Origin: Deltaproteobacteria bacterium
GTDB taxonomy: Bacteria > Desulfobacterota > Desulfuromonadia > Geobacterales > Pseudopelobacteraceae
DNA length: 64,000 nt
Assembly: GCA_021781535.1 (NCBI GenBank)
Contig: JAJXWO010000001.1
Location: forward strand, 202,426 to 266,425
Direction of reading: 5' to 3'
The notes below the pieces were generated by a model. The model made no database searches. It had not been told where the DNA came from and saw only the letters and a list, made by a program, of their open reading frames with translations. Shown piece by piece: positions 1-9,126 of this stretch (its first letter is position 1; each line of letters opens with the position of its first letter). Both the position numbers and the translations under genes were made by a program.

Positions 1-1
1 T

Positions 2-1573
2 ATTCTGGTCGAAGCTGCCAATCAACCGGTGACGCCGCTGCCGTTCCTTCCCGGAGAAGAGATTGAAGCTTCTGTGATCGGCACACTGACTGGTGGCAGG
101 GTGTTTGTTCAGGTGGCAGGGTCAGAGATGGAATTGGCTCTTCCAAGAACGGTACAGAGTGGTGATATTCTTCGTCTGACCTATATATCGTCCCAGCCGA
201 AAGTGACTTTTGCGATTCCGCGTCTGCTGCCTGACAGCACGTCGGGTGTTTTAAGCGAAGCAGGCCGCTGGCTGAGTGTGTTGGAACACAGCGAGGGAGG
301 GGTGTCGAGTCAGCAGATGTACGTGCTTGACCGTCTGAATACGGTACTTAAAAGTCTTCCCCCCGATTCGCCGGCGTTCACCGCTATTCTGGATGAGGCA
401 ATTACCTACCAGACGGTCATGCGAGGGCAGGCTTCTTCGGAACAGTCTGCCGTTTTGCAGGCATCGCTGCTTTCCGCACAGCAGACTCCTTCTGCATCAG
501 GGAATGGAATCGTATTGAGCGATGACATGGCTAAGCTTCTTCAAGCCGTGATCAAAGGGAATCGCCTTGCATTGCTTGAAGCTCTTAATCAGCAGGCCAT
601 GCCGGCCGGATTTGCGCCGGGACAACAGTTAAGAGGCGAAGTGCTCGCAGCGCTGGGTGGTGGACGTTTCATGGTCCAGGTTGCAGGCCGGAGCCTGGAA
701 TTCATGTTGCCAAAGGGGCTTACTCGTGGCGATCTGATTACCCTGTTTTTCATAACTGAGGAGCCGCGCGAGACGTTCCTGATGGTCCGTTTCGGGCGTC
801 CGGGAGATTCCCGGATCAGTGACACCGGTCGTTGGTTGAGCAGTTTTTTGGGTGAAGCATCCGGCTCAGTGCCGACTCAGGCTACGCTCGGTATTTTGCG
901 CACTCTGTTGGCCGGGCCGACGACCGATGCAACATTGCTTGGCAGGATGCTTCAACAGGGCCTTCGTGAAAGCGGGCTGTTTTATGAATCTCATTTGGCT
1001 CGCTGGTTTGGTGGAGATTTTCAGATGGAAGAGATTCTCAAGGAGCCACAGGGACGTTTGTCCCCTCGTCTGGCACAGGCGGTGGGGCAGCCCGGCACGC
1101 TGGCTGATGAACTTGTACGGGCCGGCATCCGGACCGGTTCACCTGAAATAATGGAGGCGCTCTTTAAAAAGGCCGGCAGCGGTATGGCGCATGAAGGAAT
1201 CGCTGATCAGCGCACTCTGGCAATAGTCACTGAACAGCTTTCTTCACTGCAGAACGGCCAGTTGGTGTTTCAAGGCGACTTGTTTCCCGGCCGCCGCATG
1301 GAGTGGACCATTGCCGAGCGGGAGGCGGGTCGTGGCCGGTCCGGCGGGCGCGAGCGGAGCTGGGAAACCACTATTACCATCACTCTGCCCCACCTGGGTC
1401 CGGTTACCGCGCAGCTTACGCTCGATGGAACGAGTGTGGCTATTAAAGTGAATGTTGAAGACGGTGCAAATGTGCCGGTTTTGGAAGAGGGCAGGACACG
1501 TCTGGTTGGGCAATTGGAGGGTGCCGGGCTTACACCGGCAGAGTTGGCTATCAGTCATGTCGCAGCGAGGTGA
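2..1573 (+). CDS. FliK-like flagellar hook-length control protein (5' end outside window)
   Basis: The reading frame is open to the left edge, so the true start lies outside; the GTG at 29 is probably internal. The last ~110 residues resemble the FliK C-terminal (Flg_hook) domain: alternating hydrophobic strands around TITLPHLGPVTAQLTL, then a long helix ending in LEGAGLTPAELAIS. FliK proteins set hook length and switch export specificity at the FlhB gate. The N-terminal part contains a duplicated module of about 80 residues (first copy near nt 50-290, second near nt 615-855), each with a GGRxFVQVAG-type strand and a GRWLS motif. The next gene overlaps the 3' end and is FlhB-like, which fits an export-switch role. 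A more typical fliK lies at 14.9 kb, so this is a second, divergent copy. Confidence 0.72.
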   Translation: MLVEAANQPVTPLPFLPGEEIEASVIGTLTGGRVFVQVAGSEMELALPRTVQSGDILRLTYISSQPKVTFAIPRLLPDSTSGVLSEAGRWLSVLEHSEGGVSSQQMYVLDRLNTVLKSLPPDSPAFTAILDEAITYQTVMRGQASSEQSAVLQASLLSAQQTPSASGNGIVLSDDMAKLLQAVIKGNRLALLEALNQQAMPAGFAPGQQLRGEVLAALGGGRFMVQVAGRSLEFMLPKGLTRGDLITLFFITEEPRETFLMVRFGRPGDSRISDTGRWLSSFLGEASGSVPTQATLGILRTLLAGPTTDATLLGRMLQQGLRESGLFYESHLARWFGGDFQMEEILKEPQGRLSPRLAQAVGQPGTLADELVRAGIRTGSPEIMEALFKKAGSGMAHEGIADQRTLAIVTEQLSSLQNGQLVFQGDLFPGRRMEWTIAEREAGRGRSGGRERSWETTITITLPHLGPVTAQLTLDGTSVAIKVNVEDGANVPVLEEGRTRLVGQLEGAGLTPAELAISHVAAR

Positions 1574-1829
1574 TGGAGAGCGCCGTGCGGCGGCGCTCTC
1601 CTATAAGCAGGGATACTATGCCCCGGTTGTAATCGCCCGGGGTAAGGGGGTTGTCGCTGAGGCGATTATCGCCTGTGCCCATGAGGCGGGCGTATATGTC
1701 CATGAGTCACCGGAACTGGTAAAGCTGCTGATGCAGGTTGACATTGATCAGTTTATCCCTCCCGAGCTTTATCGGGCTGTAGCGGAAGTATTGGTATGGC
1801 TTCAGTGGATGGATGACCGGCAGAAGTAA
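1557..1829 (+). CDS. small FlhB-like export switch protein (FlhX type)
   Basis: A 90-residue protein starting at ATG 1557 and overlapping the preceding stop by 17 nt. It aligns by eye with the FlhB cytoplasmic domain: YAPVVIARGKGVVAEAI matches the APVVLAKGMDIMAEAI part of the FlhB at 24 kb, and IPPELYRAVAEVLVWL matches its IPEALYAAVAEVLAYV end. It has no membrane segments and no NPTH autocleavage site. Such stand-alone FlhB C-terminal homologues are known beside flagellar genes and can stand in for the cleaved FlhB fragment. Translational coupling to the FliK-like gene suggests the two act together at the export gate. Confidence 0.75.
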   Translation: MSQRGDGERRAAALSYKQGYYAPVVIARGKGVVAEAIIACAHEAGVYVHESPELVKLLMQVDIDQFIPPELYRAVAEVLVWLQWMDDRQK

Positions 1830-1851
1830 GCCAATTATGTGAGGAGGAATA

Positions 1852-3261
1852 ATGCAGATCAAGTTTGGCACCGATGGTTGGCGGGGTGTTATCGCCCGGG
1901 ATTTCACCTTTGAGAATCTTTCACTGGTGGCCCAGGCTACCATGGATTATCTGAATCGTGAGGGTTTGGGAAATAAAGGGTTGGTAATCGGCTATGACCG
2001 CCGCTTTCTGTCACGTGATTTTGCCCGGCGGGTGGCGGAAATTGCGGCGGGAAATGGTATTCACGTCCGATTGACGGAGGATTATGCCCCGACGCCGGCA
2101 GTTTCCTGGGCTGTACGCGAGAGTGGTGCCGGAGCAGGTGTGATGATTACCGCCAGCCATAATCCCCCTGAATATAACGGTTTTAAAGTGAAAGAAGCTT
2201 TTGGTGGTTCCGCCCTCCCTACCACAACCAGAATTCTTGAAGAAATCGTTGCATATAATCAGGAGAACGAGCGTCGTGTCATCGCTGTCCCGTATGACGA
2301 GGCACTGAAAAAAGGAACTATTGAACTTTTTGACCCTTGTGAAGGATATTTTCATCAGATCAGCCGCTACGTCGACCTTGATCTGATCGCGAAGGCCGGG
2401 ATTAGAGCTGTCGTAGACCCGATGTTCGGTGCCGGTAGCGGTTTTATACCACGCCTTCTCCCCGGGGTTGATGAAATCCACAACAGTGAAAACCCCTCGT
2501 TCGGCGGGCAGCCGCCCGAACCGATCGGCCAGCATCTGGAGGAATTGTCAGCACTGATCAAAACCGGAAACTATCTGGTCGGGCTTGCACTTGACGGTGA
2601 TGCCGACCGGATTGGCGCTGTTGATGAAAATGGCGACTTCTTCTCCTCGCACTGCATTTTTACCGTAATCCTGCGGCATCTGACCGAATATAAAAAATTG
2701 ACCGGAGCGGTGGTCAAGACGGTTTCGACAACACGCATGGTGGATCTGCTGGCTGAAAAATTCGGGTTGGAGCTCTTTGAAACGCCGATTGGGTTCAAGC
2801 ATATCTGTGAGCTGATGCTGGAGCGGGATATCCTCATGGGGGGAGAAGAGTCTGGAGGGCTTGGAGTGAAAGGCCATATCCCGGAACGCGACGGGATCCT
2901 GCTTGGATTGCTGCTGCTGGAGGCTGTTGCGGTCAATGGCAAGGGGTTGCGGCAGTTGCTTGATGAGACGATGGACGACATCGGACATTTCTATTATCGC
3001 CGGATTGATCGCCGTATCGAGGATGATGCCAAAGACCAGTTGATTGCAAAGCTGCGCGTGCACCCCCCGACAGCGATTGATGGCCAGCAGGTTGTGGCCA
3101 CCAATTTCAGTGACGGTTTCAAATTTATTTTTGAAAACGGAGACTGGTTGCTGATCCGTCCTTCCGGAACTGAGCCGGTTTTGCGCCTGTACAGCGAAGC
3201 GGGAACGTTGGATCAAGTCGAGCGCTTCCTGCGGCAGGCGGTAATGATCGCTGGTTGTTAA
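1852..3261 (+). CDS. phosphoglucomutase/phosphomannomutase family enzyme
   Basis: 469 residues, full length for an alpha-D-phosphohexomutase, which interconverts hexose 1- and 6-phosphates through a phosphoserine. The signatures are in the normal order: FGTDGWRG at the N-terminus, the active-site TASHNPPEYNG near residue 100, the metal-binding DGDADRIG near 247, a GGEESGG sugar-binding loop near 335 and the phosphate-binding RPSGTEP near 435. Start ATG 1852 is preceded by GAGGAGG. Whether glucose, mannose or glucosamine phosphate is preferred cannot be read from sequence. It sits between flagellar and chemotaxis genes, which may be incidental or linked to glycan supply. Confidence 0.92.
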   Translation: MQIKFGTDGWRGVIARDFTFENLSLVAQATMDYLNREGLGNKGLVIGYDRRFLSRDFARRVAEIAAGNGIHVRLTEDYAPTPAVSWAVRESGAGAGVMITASHNPPEYNGFKVKEAFGGSALPTTTRILEEIVAYNQENERRVIAVPYDEALKKGTIELFDPCEGYFHQISRYVDLDLIAKAGIRAVVDPMFGAGSGFIPRLLPGVDEIHNSENPSFGGQPPEPIGQHLEELSALIKTGNYLVGLALDGDADRIGAVDENGDFFSSHCIFTVILRHLTEYKKLTGAVVKTVSTTRMVDLLAEKFGLELFETPIGFKHICELMLERDILMGGEESGGLGVKGHIPERDGILLGLLLLEAVAVNGKGLRQLLDETMDDIGHFYYRRIDRRIEDDAKDQLIAKLRVHPPTAIDGQQVVATNFSDGFKFIFENGDWLLIRPSGTEPVLRLYSEAGTLDQVERFLRQAVMIAGC

Positions 3262-3290
3262 AATATATAGCGGCTATCATCACTACGCGG

Positions 3291-3318
3291 TTGCACTGGA
3301 GAAAAAAACAGTTATAAT
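3291..3318 (+). promoter_or_regulatory. sigma-70 type promoter for the cheY operon
   Basis: TTGCAC at 3291-3296 and a perfect TATAAT at 3313-3318 are separated by 16 bp in the 150-bp gap after the mutase gene. The predicted transcript would start near 3325, about 85 nt before the cheY ATG at 3412, leaving a moderately long leader. Based on consensus match only. Confidence 0.6.
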
Positions 3319-3411
3319 CCTGGCCGCTCTGATTAGAACGGGCAGTCGGTTAATGCACACAGAATCTTATCCATACCGTTATGGAAAATTACTAAAAAGG
3401 AGCACACTGTA

Positions 3412-3777
3412 ATGGCAAATATTCTGATTGTTGATGATTCGTCCACCATGCGTAAAATTATTTCGAGATCTCTTCGCCAGGCAGGCCTTACCGTCGATGA
3501 AATCTACGAAGCCGGCGACGGTATCGAAGGGCTTGGAGTAATTGCATCCGGGAAATCAATTCAGCTGATTCTGTCTGATATCAATATGCCGAACATGGAC
3601 GGTCTTGAGTTTGTCAAGGCGGTGCGTGCCAATGGTAACACAACTCCCATTGTCATGATCACCACGGAAGGTGGCGAGGAAATTATCGCGGAGGCTATGT
3701 CGAGCGGTGCAAGTGACAGCATTAAAAAGCCATTCACTCCGGACCAGCTCCAGGAAAAGCTGGGAGGGTTGCTATGA
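3412..3777 (+). CDS. cheY: CheY-like single-domain response regulator
   Basis: 121 residues consisting of one receiver domain. The acidic pair is in ILIVDDSSTMR, the phosphoacceptor Asp is in LSDINMPNMDG near residue 56, the switch Thr in MITTEGG and the conserved Lys in IKKPF near 105. There is no output domain, so it works through protein contacts, most likely with the flagellar C-ring (FliM). SD AAAGGAG precedes ATG 3412. Its stop overlaps the start of the CheX gene (ATGA), pairing a receiver with its probable phosphatase. Confidence 0.9.
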   Translation: MANILIVDDSSTMRKIISRSLRQAGLTVDEIYEAGDGIEGLGVIASGKSIQLILSDINMPNMDGLEFVKAVRANGNTTPIVMITTEGGEEIIAEAMSSGASDSIKKPFTPDQLQEKLGGLL

Positions 3778-4280
3778 CGCTTAATCCGGGCGTTTCCCGG
3801 TCAACCAGCTTTACTGAAGAGCAGGTAGCGGGTTATGTGATTAATGCGACCAGGGAGGTATTCTCTACGATGGTCATGATGGAGGTGGTTGACAGCTTCC
3901 CGCTTAAAGAGCCGGTCAGCCGCTTTAAATGCAGTATTACCGGGATGGTTGGTTTTGCCGGGACATATTCCGGGGTAATTTCTATCCACTGTCCGGTTAC
4001 TCTGGCGTTGAAGATAACCTCCAATATGCTTGGCATTGATTGCGATGAGGTGAACGAAGACCTGAACGATGCAATCGGAGAAATTGCCAACATGCTTGGC
4101 GGTAGTGTCAAACAGGTCCTCTCCAAGGGGGGGCTGGATGTAAAACTGTCGATTCCGACCGTGATCTCGGGGGAAGACTATACCGTTAACTCGCTTTCTG
4201 ACAATGACTGCGTCGTCGTTCCGTTTACGGTTGAAGATCACACGCTATTAGTCGGAATTACGCTGAAGAAGGAAGATTAG
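3774..4280 (+). CDS. cheX: CheX-like CheY-P phosphatase
   Basis: 168 residues of the CheC/CheX/FliY phosphatase fold. The signature helix with the catalytic Glu and Asn is visible as DAIGEIANMLGGSVKQ near residue 100. CheX dephosphorylates CheY-P and resets motor signalling. It is translationally coupled to cheY by an ATGA overlap. A clear paralogue at 45.9-46.4 kb shares the same helix and the following LSKGGxDxxLSxP stretch, so two CheX-type phosphatases serve different partners in this genome. Confidence 0.85.
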   Translation: MTLNPGVSRSTSFTEEQVAGYVINATREVFSTMVMMEVVDSFPLKEPVSRFKCSITGMVGFAGTYSGVISIHCPVTLALKITSNMLGIDCDEVNEDLNDAIGEIANMLGGSVKQVLSKGGLDVKLSIPTVISGEDYTVNSLSDNDCVVVPFTVEDHTLLVGITLKKED

Positions 4281-4356
4281 CCTTGCCGTTTTATATCTCC
4301 GGCTGCCATAATGCGTGTCGGTCAATTCTGAATCTGGTACCGGAAGACACTATCTG

Positions 4357-5433
4357 ATGGATGGTTATACAACGCTATACGGAATGCTGGAAACGGCTCT
4401 GAAGCAGGCCGGTGAAGAAAGCGGCATGCTATTGGGGCAGGAGCTTTCCATTGCCCTGGCAGACTCACTGTCGACAAGCAAGAACTCTTATTTTGGAGTA
4501 CTTGATGACGGCTGCTTTGTTCTCGGCGTCGACTCAGGTGAAGCTTACTGCGGACAGTTCTACCTTATTTTTTCGCTGCGTGATGCCATTGTCATGAGCA
4601 GCATCCTGCTTGGTATTCCACCGGCACGCATTCAGGAAAAAAAGCGGCTCTCCATCATAGAAAGCGATGATATAGACGCTTTCTCAGAAATTGCCAATAT
4701 GGTAAACGGGGCGCTCAACACCGTTTTTCAGGGAACACTTGCCAATAAAGTTCGGCTGAAGCTGTTGCCGCCCAAGAAATATGTTCCCGAGATTGATGAA
4801 TTAAGTCCTGAAGAGCCGCTTCCGGATGGCGATTACCTGATGTTCCGCTCCAAGCTGGAGATGCCGGGACAGGAAATGAATCATCTTGATGTTCTTATTC
4901 CGGTTGCTCTGGGGAACCTGTATGACCCGCAACCGGTGGCTGTCGAAGCAGAAGCAGAGAATATATCAGAGGAAGTATCTGTCGGTGGCGGTGATGCTCA
5001 GGGTGCAGAGGGGGCAGAGGGGGCAGTTTCTGAGTCAACACCTGCTGCTGCCGATGGAATTGACAGCGTGGTTGTGCTGGAGGATGATGAAGAACAGCGG
5101 CGGCAGATGGTAGAACTGGTCTCGTTTACAGGATTCCAGATTGCTGAAGGCACGCTTAATGCAGATATAAAGGAGCTGTTCGCCGGACGAAATGTAAAGC
5201 TGGTCATCATTGGATCTCAGGATGCTGATGATCGTGAGTTAGCCGTCTGTATAAAAGTCAACGCCATCCGCCAGGATTCCCCGCCACCGATCATCATGAG
5301 CGCTGAGTGCTGGACACGGACTGCTGTCTTGAAAGCGCTTAAGTACGGTGCGCGGGACATTATCATAAAACCATTTAATGGCGATGATGTGACTTCAAAG
5401 GTCCGTCGCTATTGCAAAATAGCGTCGGTTTAG
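4357..5433 (+). CDS. CheC/CheX-like protein fused to a degenerate receiver domain
   Basis: Two-part protein of about 358 residues. The N-terminal part (1-200) resembles CheC/CheX phosphatases, with SEIANMVNGALN near residue 110 keeping the Glu and Asn. An acidic Ala/Gly/Glu-rich linker follows. The last ~120 residues look like a receiver: VVVLEDDEEQ carries the acidic pair and IIIKPFNGDD the conserved Lys, but the strand where the phosphoacceptor Asp is expected reads LVIIGSQ, so Asp seems lost. ATG 4357 with GGAAG upstream was chosen over an upstream in-frame GTG at 4315 that lacks an SD. It probably acts with the preceding CheY-CheX pair. Function is otherwise unknown. Confidence 0.72.
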   Translation: MDGYTTLYGMLETALKQAGEESGMLLGQELSIALADSLSTSKNSYFGVLDDGCFVLGVDSGEAYCGQFYLIFSLRDAIVMSSILLGIPPARIQEKKRLSIIESDDIDAFSEIANMVNGALNTVFQGTLANKVRLKLLPPKKYVPEIDELSPEEPLPDGDYLMFRSKLEMPGQEMNHLDVLIPVALGNLYDPQPVAVEAEAENISEEVSVGGGDAQGAEGAEGAVSESTPAAADGIDSVVVLEDDEEQRRQMVELVSFTGFQIAEGTLNADIKELFAGRNVKLVIIGSQDADDRELAVCIKVNAIRQDSPPPIIMSAECWTRTAVLKALKYGARDIIIKPFNGDDVTSKVRRYCKIASV

Positions 5434-5451
5434 TCTTTAGCAGGTTTGATG

Positions 5452-7551
5452 ATGGCTCAAAAATCAGTATTATACGCAGCTTTTTTGCCATTCTATCGTC
5501 GGATACTCATTTCCGGCGTTCCACTTCTCATGCTTGGTGCCATACTGTTTCCCCGGCAGGCGCACGCGTCTATTCCGAATCATCTCTACCGAATAGATAT
5601 ATACGGACAAAAAGATTTTACCCGCCTCATGGTGCGCCTTGCAGGCCCCCCACAGTACACACTGGTTGAGATCCCCGGCAACCGGCTGCGTCTTGTCATA
5701 TATGACACAAACGGCACATTGTTTAAAAAATTCAGACGCTATTCTGATAAAAATATCGGCGGCGTGGTTCTTAAGGAGCGGGGCGACAGCCTGATCGTGA
5801 CGTTCCAGATTTCCCGGACAGCAGGATGGCGCGATCTGTCACGTCCCGATATAAGTGCGATAACAATCGATATTGGTACTCCATTCAAGCCGGGAGTCCC
5901 ACAACCTTCGCTGGAAGGGCGCGAAAAAATATGGAATGGTGTCGAAAAACTGGTGCGGGATTTTGATCCGCCACTAAAGTCGGAAATCCCTTTTTCTCCA
6001 ACGGATAGCCAGGTCCTGGCGCACTTTCTTACTGAAAATGACCAGAAAAACTTTATGGCAGGCGAAGCGGCTCTTTACAAAGGGCGCCTGACCGAAGCCG
6101 AGGAGTTGTTTACTCACTTTGCATCGCAGCAGGCACCAATTCGTCCGTTGGCACTCTACCGACTTGCAGAAACATGGTACAAACTGCAGAAATATTCTCA
6201 GGCGTTAGCAGCATTCCGTGAAGCCGAAAAAATATGGCCGGATTATCTCCGGATAAATCCGGGGATTACTTTTTGTTACGGCGACAGTATTGCCCGGAGC
6301 GGTGAGCTTGCCTCTGCCCGTTCTTTGCTCGAAGGTCTTGTGGTTCGACTTGCTGACAAAGACTTTGCGCCGGCGCTTCTCGTACGTATGGGCGATATTC
6401 TCGCCCGGCAGGGGCATGAGTATGAAGCCCGTGCCATCTATCAAAATGTTGCGGAAAATTTTAAAGATAACAAAGCAAGCCAAATGGCTTTAATGAGAAT
6501 AGCAGACAGTAAATTCCTGAAACTGACTCCCTGGAATTACCGGGCGGTCAGTGACGTCTACCTGAACGCTTCCCGGCAGAGCGGCGACCTCGACATGCGG
6601 GAGGAAGCTTATTTTAAATACGTTTTGCTTGAATCTATTCATGGTGAAGCTGGCGAAGCGTTACAACAGGTAATGGGTTTTCAGCGAAAATTTCCGCACG
6701 GTGTGTACGTCGCAGTGGTCAGAACAATCCGGGAAGTGCTGGTCGCAGAGGTATACCGCCGGACGGACTGGAACAAAGATCCATCAGCGCTCGTTCGGTT
6801 TATGGATGAGCAGCACGAATATCTTGCAGAGTGCGTTGCTCAACCCGGTTTTATTGCAGCAGTCACTCGGGCCTACAGCGAAGCCGGTCACCCGATAGAA
6901 TTGGTCCAGTTATTGTCTGATATGGCTGAACGCCCCTGGGCGGCACCGATAGCTCCGGAGCTGTATGTGGGAATAGCTGATAGTTCCGAGTTGATTGGTG
7001 ATACGGCTACTGCCGAGAAAGCCATAAAAATGTTTCTGGGCAAATTTCCCACCAACTCTCAAGCGAGGTTGATGACGGAACGCCTTGGCGCAATTTATTT
7101 TTCCATGGATAAGTATAAACAGGTAAAGGAGACACTTTTCTGGTTGTTAAATAAAGGGGAGCATGCCCAGCGTGTTGAAAGCTATTATCGGTTGGGACGA
7201 TCGCTCTGGGCTCTTAATTACTATCCCCAGGCGGCCAAGTCGATAGACCTTTTTCTTGCGGCTCCTTTAAAGTGTGATCCCCGTCTTCTACCCGATGCAT
7301 ATTTTGTCGCCGCTTCCGCGAGGGAAAGCCAGGGCGACCGAAAAGGCGCCTTACGGGTGTTTGAGGCTGCGCTAAAGCTGCCGGGCAATACTCGCACCGA
7401 CGAGTTTATCTACAGAACAGGACAGATTAACCTCCAGGAAGGCAAAATACTGCGGGCAAGAGAGTTATTCGGCCAGCTTGTCAAAAACGGCAAGGATCCG
7501 GATTGGAAAAATCTTGCCCAGCAGGCGTTAGCGTCCCTCGACATGAAGTAG
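5452..7551 (+). CDS. exported TPR-repeat protein with AMIN-like N-terminal domain
   Basis: About 699 residues. The start lies in tandem TTG-ATG-ATG codons (5446-5452), with AGG suitably placed for the last. An N-terminal hydrophobic segment ending near AHAS looks like a signal peptide or anchor. Residues ~40-145 form a beta-rich AMIN-like module (YRIDIYGQKDFTRLMVRL), a domain often used for envelope localisation. The remainder consists of helical TPR-type repeats (ALYKGRLTEAEELF, ALYRLAETWYKLQKYSQAL and others). It probably scaffolds something at the cell wall around the flagellum, since it lies directly before flgB. No enzymatic motif is seen. Confidence 0.7.
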   Translation: MAQKSVLYAAFLPFYRRILISGVPLLMLGAILFPRQAHASIPNHLYRIDIYGQKDFTRLMVRLAGPPQYTLVEIPGNRLRLVIYDTNGTLFKKFRRYSDKNIGGVVLKERGDSLIVTFQISRTAGWRDLSRPDISAITIDIGTPFKPGVPQPSLEGREKIWNGVEKLVRDFDPPLKSEIPFSPTDSQVLAHFLTENDQKNFMAGEAALYKGRLTEAEELFTHFASQQAPIRPLALYRLAETWYKLQKYSQALAAFREAEKIWPDYLRINPGITFCYGDSIARSGELASARSLLEGLVVRLADKDFAPALLVRMGDILARQGHEYEARAIYQNVAENFKDNKASQMALMRIADSKFLKLTPWNYRAVSDVYLNASRQSGDLDMREEAYFKYVLLESIHGEAGEALQQVMGFQRKFPHGVYVAVVRTIREVLVAEVYRRTDWNKDPSALVRFMDEQHEYLAECVAQPGFIAAVTRAYSEAGHPIELVQLLSDMAERPWAAPIAPELYVGIADSSELIGDTATAEKAIKMFLGKFPTNSQARLMTERLGAIYFSMDKYKQVKETLFWLLNKGEHAQRVESYYRLGRSLWALNYYPQAAKSIDLFLAAPLKCDPRLLPDAYFVAASARESQGDRKGALRVFEAALKLPGNTRTDEFIYRTGQINLQEGKILRARELFGQLVKNGKDPDWKNLAQQALASLDMK

Positions 7552-7713
7552 TATTGCCGTAAGCGCACTATGAAAAGTCAATATTGTGACTTGGTCAAAT
7601 AAATGGCTCGATGCGGGCTTGTATTTGATGCAACGGCATGGAAAAGATGGTATATATCCGGTGTTATTTTGTTAACCGCAGTATTGCCGTGTCATCTAAG
7701 TGTGGTTGCTGGC

Positions 7714-7727
7714 GGCATATATTTTGC
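7714..7727 (+). promoter_or_regulatory. candidate sigma-54 promoter for the flgB operon
   Basis: GG at 7714-7715 and GC at 7726-7727 are exactly 10 bp apart within CGGCATATATTTTGCA, giving a -24 GGCA and a -12 TTTGCA. The -25 T is replaced by C. Transcription would begin near 7739, about 20 nt before the SD-ATG of flgB. Sigma-54 control of early flagellar genes is common in this bacterial group. Consensus match only. Confidence 0.45.
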
Positions 7728-7759
7728 AACATTGATATTTATCCCGGAAGGAGGCAGGT

Positions 7760-8194
7760 ATGCACATTGAAGGCATTTTTGACGGCACAATCGGACTTTT
7801 AGGAAAGAGCATCGATCTGAGAGCTAAAAATCAAAATTTGATTGCTTCCAATATTGCCAATGCTGAAACCCCGAATTTTATTCCAAAGACCCTGGAGTTC
7901 GAGCAGGAGCTGCAAGGAGCCATTAAAAACGGCGCATCCGGAACAAGCTCTGCTTACGTCCCCAATGCGCGTCACATTCCGCTTCGGGGTGCTGGCGCCG
8001 GTAACTCTGTGCAGTCGGTTACGGGCGTGGTCGTAGAAACACCATCCAAGACACCCGGCAATGACGGCAATGCCGTTGAGCTTGAAAACGAAATGGGCAA
8101 AATGGCTGAAAATCAGGTCATGTTTAACGCGTCGGTCCAAATGCTGACCAAAAAGTTTACGGATTTACGGACTGCAATCAAAGGGGGGGCGTAG
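7760..8194 (+). CDS. flgB: flagellar basal-body rod protein FlgB
   Basis: 144 residues, usual FlgB size. The proximal rod subunit begins with the amphipathic helix and NLIASNIANAETPNF motif (residues ~28-43) typical of rod/hook proteins, and ends in a helix (ENQVMFNASVQMLTKKFTDLRTAI) that coils with the N-terminus. It is exported by the flagellar type III system and assembles on the MS ring. A strong SD (AAGGAGG) precedes ATG 7760. It is the first gene of the long flagellar run; flgC follows 3 bp later. Confidence 0.93.
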   Translation: MHIEGIFDGTIGLLGKSIDLRAKNQNLIASNIANAETPNFIPKTLEFEQELQGAIKNGASGTSSAYVPNARHIPLRGAGAGNSVQSVTGVVVETPSKTPGNDGNAVELENEMGKMAENQVMFNASVQMLTKKFTDLRTAIKGGA

Positions 8195-8197
8195 TAA

Positions 8198-8635
8198 ATG
8201 GATTTTTTTAGTTCTATGAATGTAAGCTCGTCGGCGCTTTCCGCCGAACGTACGCGCATGAACTTGATATCGAGCAATCTTGCCAATGCCAAAGCTACCC
8301 GAACTCCTGAAGGCGGCCCTTATAAACGGAAGGATGCGATTTTTGCGGCTACTCCGGTTGATAGCCCTTTCGACCGGGCTCTTGATGGAGCGACAGCTCA
8401 GCAATTGCGAAAAGTTGAAGTTTCCGGGATTATCGAAGATCAAAATCCTCCCCGGCTCGAATATGACCCCGGTCACCCGGACGCCAACCCGCAGGGATAT
8501 GTCGCCATGCCAAACGTTAATGTGATTGAAGAAATGACTGACATGATAAGCGCCACCCGGTCATATGAAGCCAACGTGACCGCTGTTCAGGCAGCCAAAA
8601 GCATGGCCATGAAAACGCTCGAGATCGGCAAGTAG
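8198..8635 (+). CDS. flgC: flagellar basal-body rod protein FlgC
   Basis: 145 residues, full length. The N-terminal rod motif is MNLISSNLANAKATRTPEGGPYKRK, and the C-terminal helix contains MPNVNVIEEMTDMISATRSYEANVTAVQAAK, the pattern shared by axial rod and hook proteins. It forms the proximal rod with FlgB and FliE. The gap to flgB is 3 bp, so the two are cotranscribed. A 116-bp spacer to fliE holds no promoter I could recognise. Confidence 0.94.
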   Translation: MDFFSSMNVSSSALSAERTRMNLISSNLANAKATRTPEGGPYKRKDAIFAATPVDSPFDRALDGATAQQLRKVEVSGIIEDQNPPRLEYDPGHPDANPQGYVAMPNVNVIEEMTDMISATRSYEANVTAVQAAKSMAMKTLEIGK

Positions 8636-8751
8636 TACAAGATGCATGGCGATGAAGAAATACGCAGAATTTGCAAATGAAGTCTCGCGTTTTAAGGCGA
8701 AAAATGGTGCCTTGATTTAAATTTGGAAATAGAATTCACGAGGATATAACT

Positions 8752-9054
8752 ATGGTAACGACTGGTATTGAGAGCGGAATCGGGTTGTCTAAAGCCTTCC
8801 CTGAAATAGGCAAAGCCGGTTCATCGGCTACAACGGATGGAGCGGGCAAGTTTTTCAGCGAACTCGTCTCTAAAGTTAATGATATTCAGGTGCAGTCAGA
8901 CAAGTCGATTCAGGGGCTCGCCAGCGGAGAGAACAAAAACCTCCATGAGGTTATGATTGAAGTGGAGAAGGCCAGCATTTCATTTCAGTTTATGGCGCAG
9001 GTCCGCAATAAAGCCCTTGAAGCATACCAGGAAGTCATGCGCATGCAGGTGTAG
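8752..9054 (+). CDS. fliE: flagellar hook-basal body complex protein FliE
   Basis: 100 residues. FliE is the small adaptor joining the FliF MS ring to the rod and is among the first exported subunits. The C-terminal half shows the family pattern ([19 protein letters not shown] followed by [24 protein letters not shown]). Its place between flgBC and fliF is the standard order. Confidence 0.93.
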   Translation: MVTTGIESGIGLSKAFPEIGKAGSSATTDGAGKFFSELVSKVNDIQVQSDKSIQGLASGENKNLHEVMIEVEKASISFQFMAQVRNKALEAYQEVMRMQV

Positions 9055-9126
9055 TCTCATTAACCACCCCCGGAATATAATTTTTCAACTCCATTAGTAC
9101 ATATCAAAGGAAAGTGAACATTACCG

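Noticed and set aside
8636..8751. Sigma-54 promoter before fliE
   Set aside because: No GG and GC pair with the required 10-bp spacing was found.
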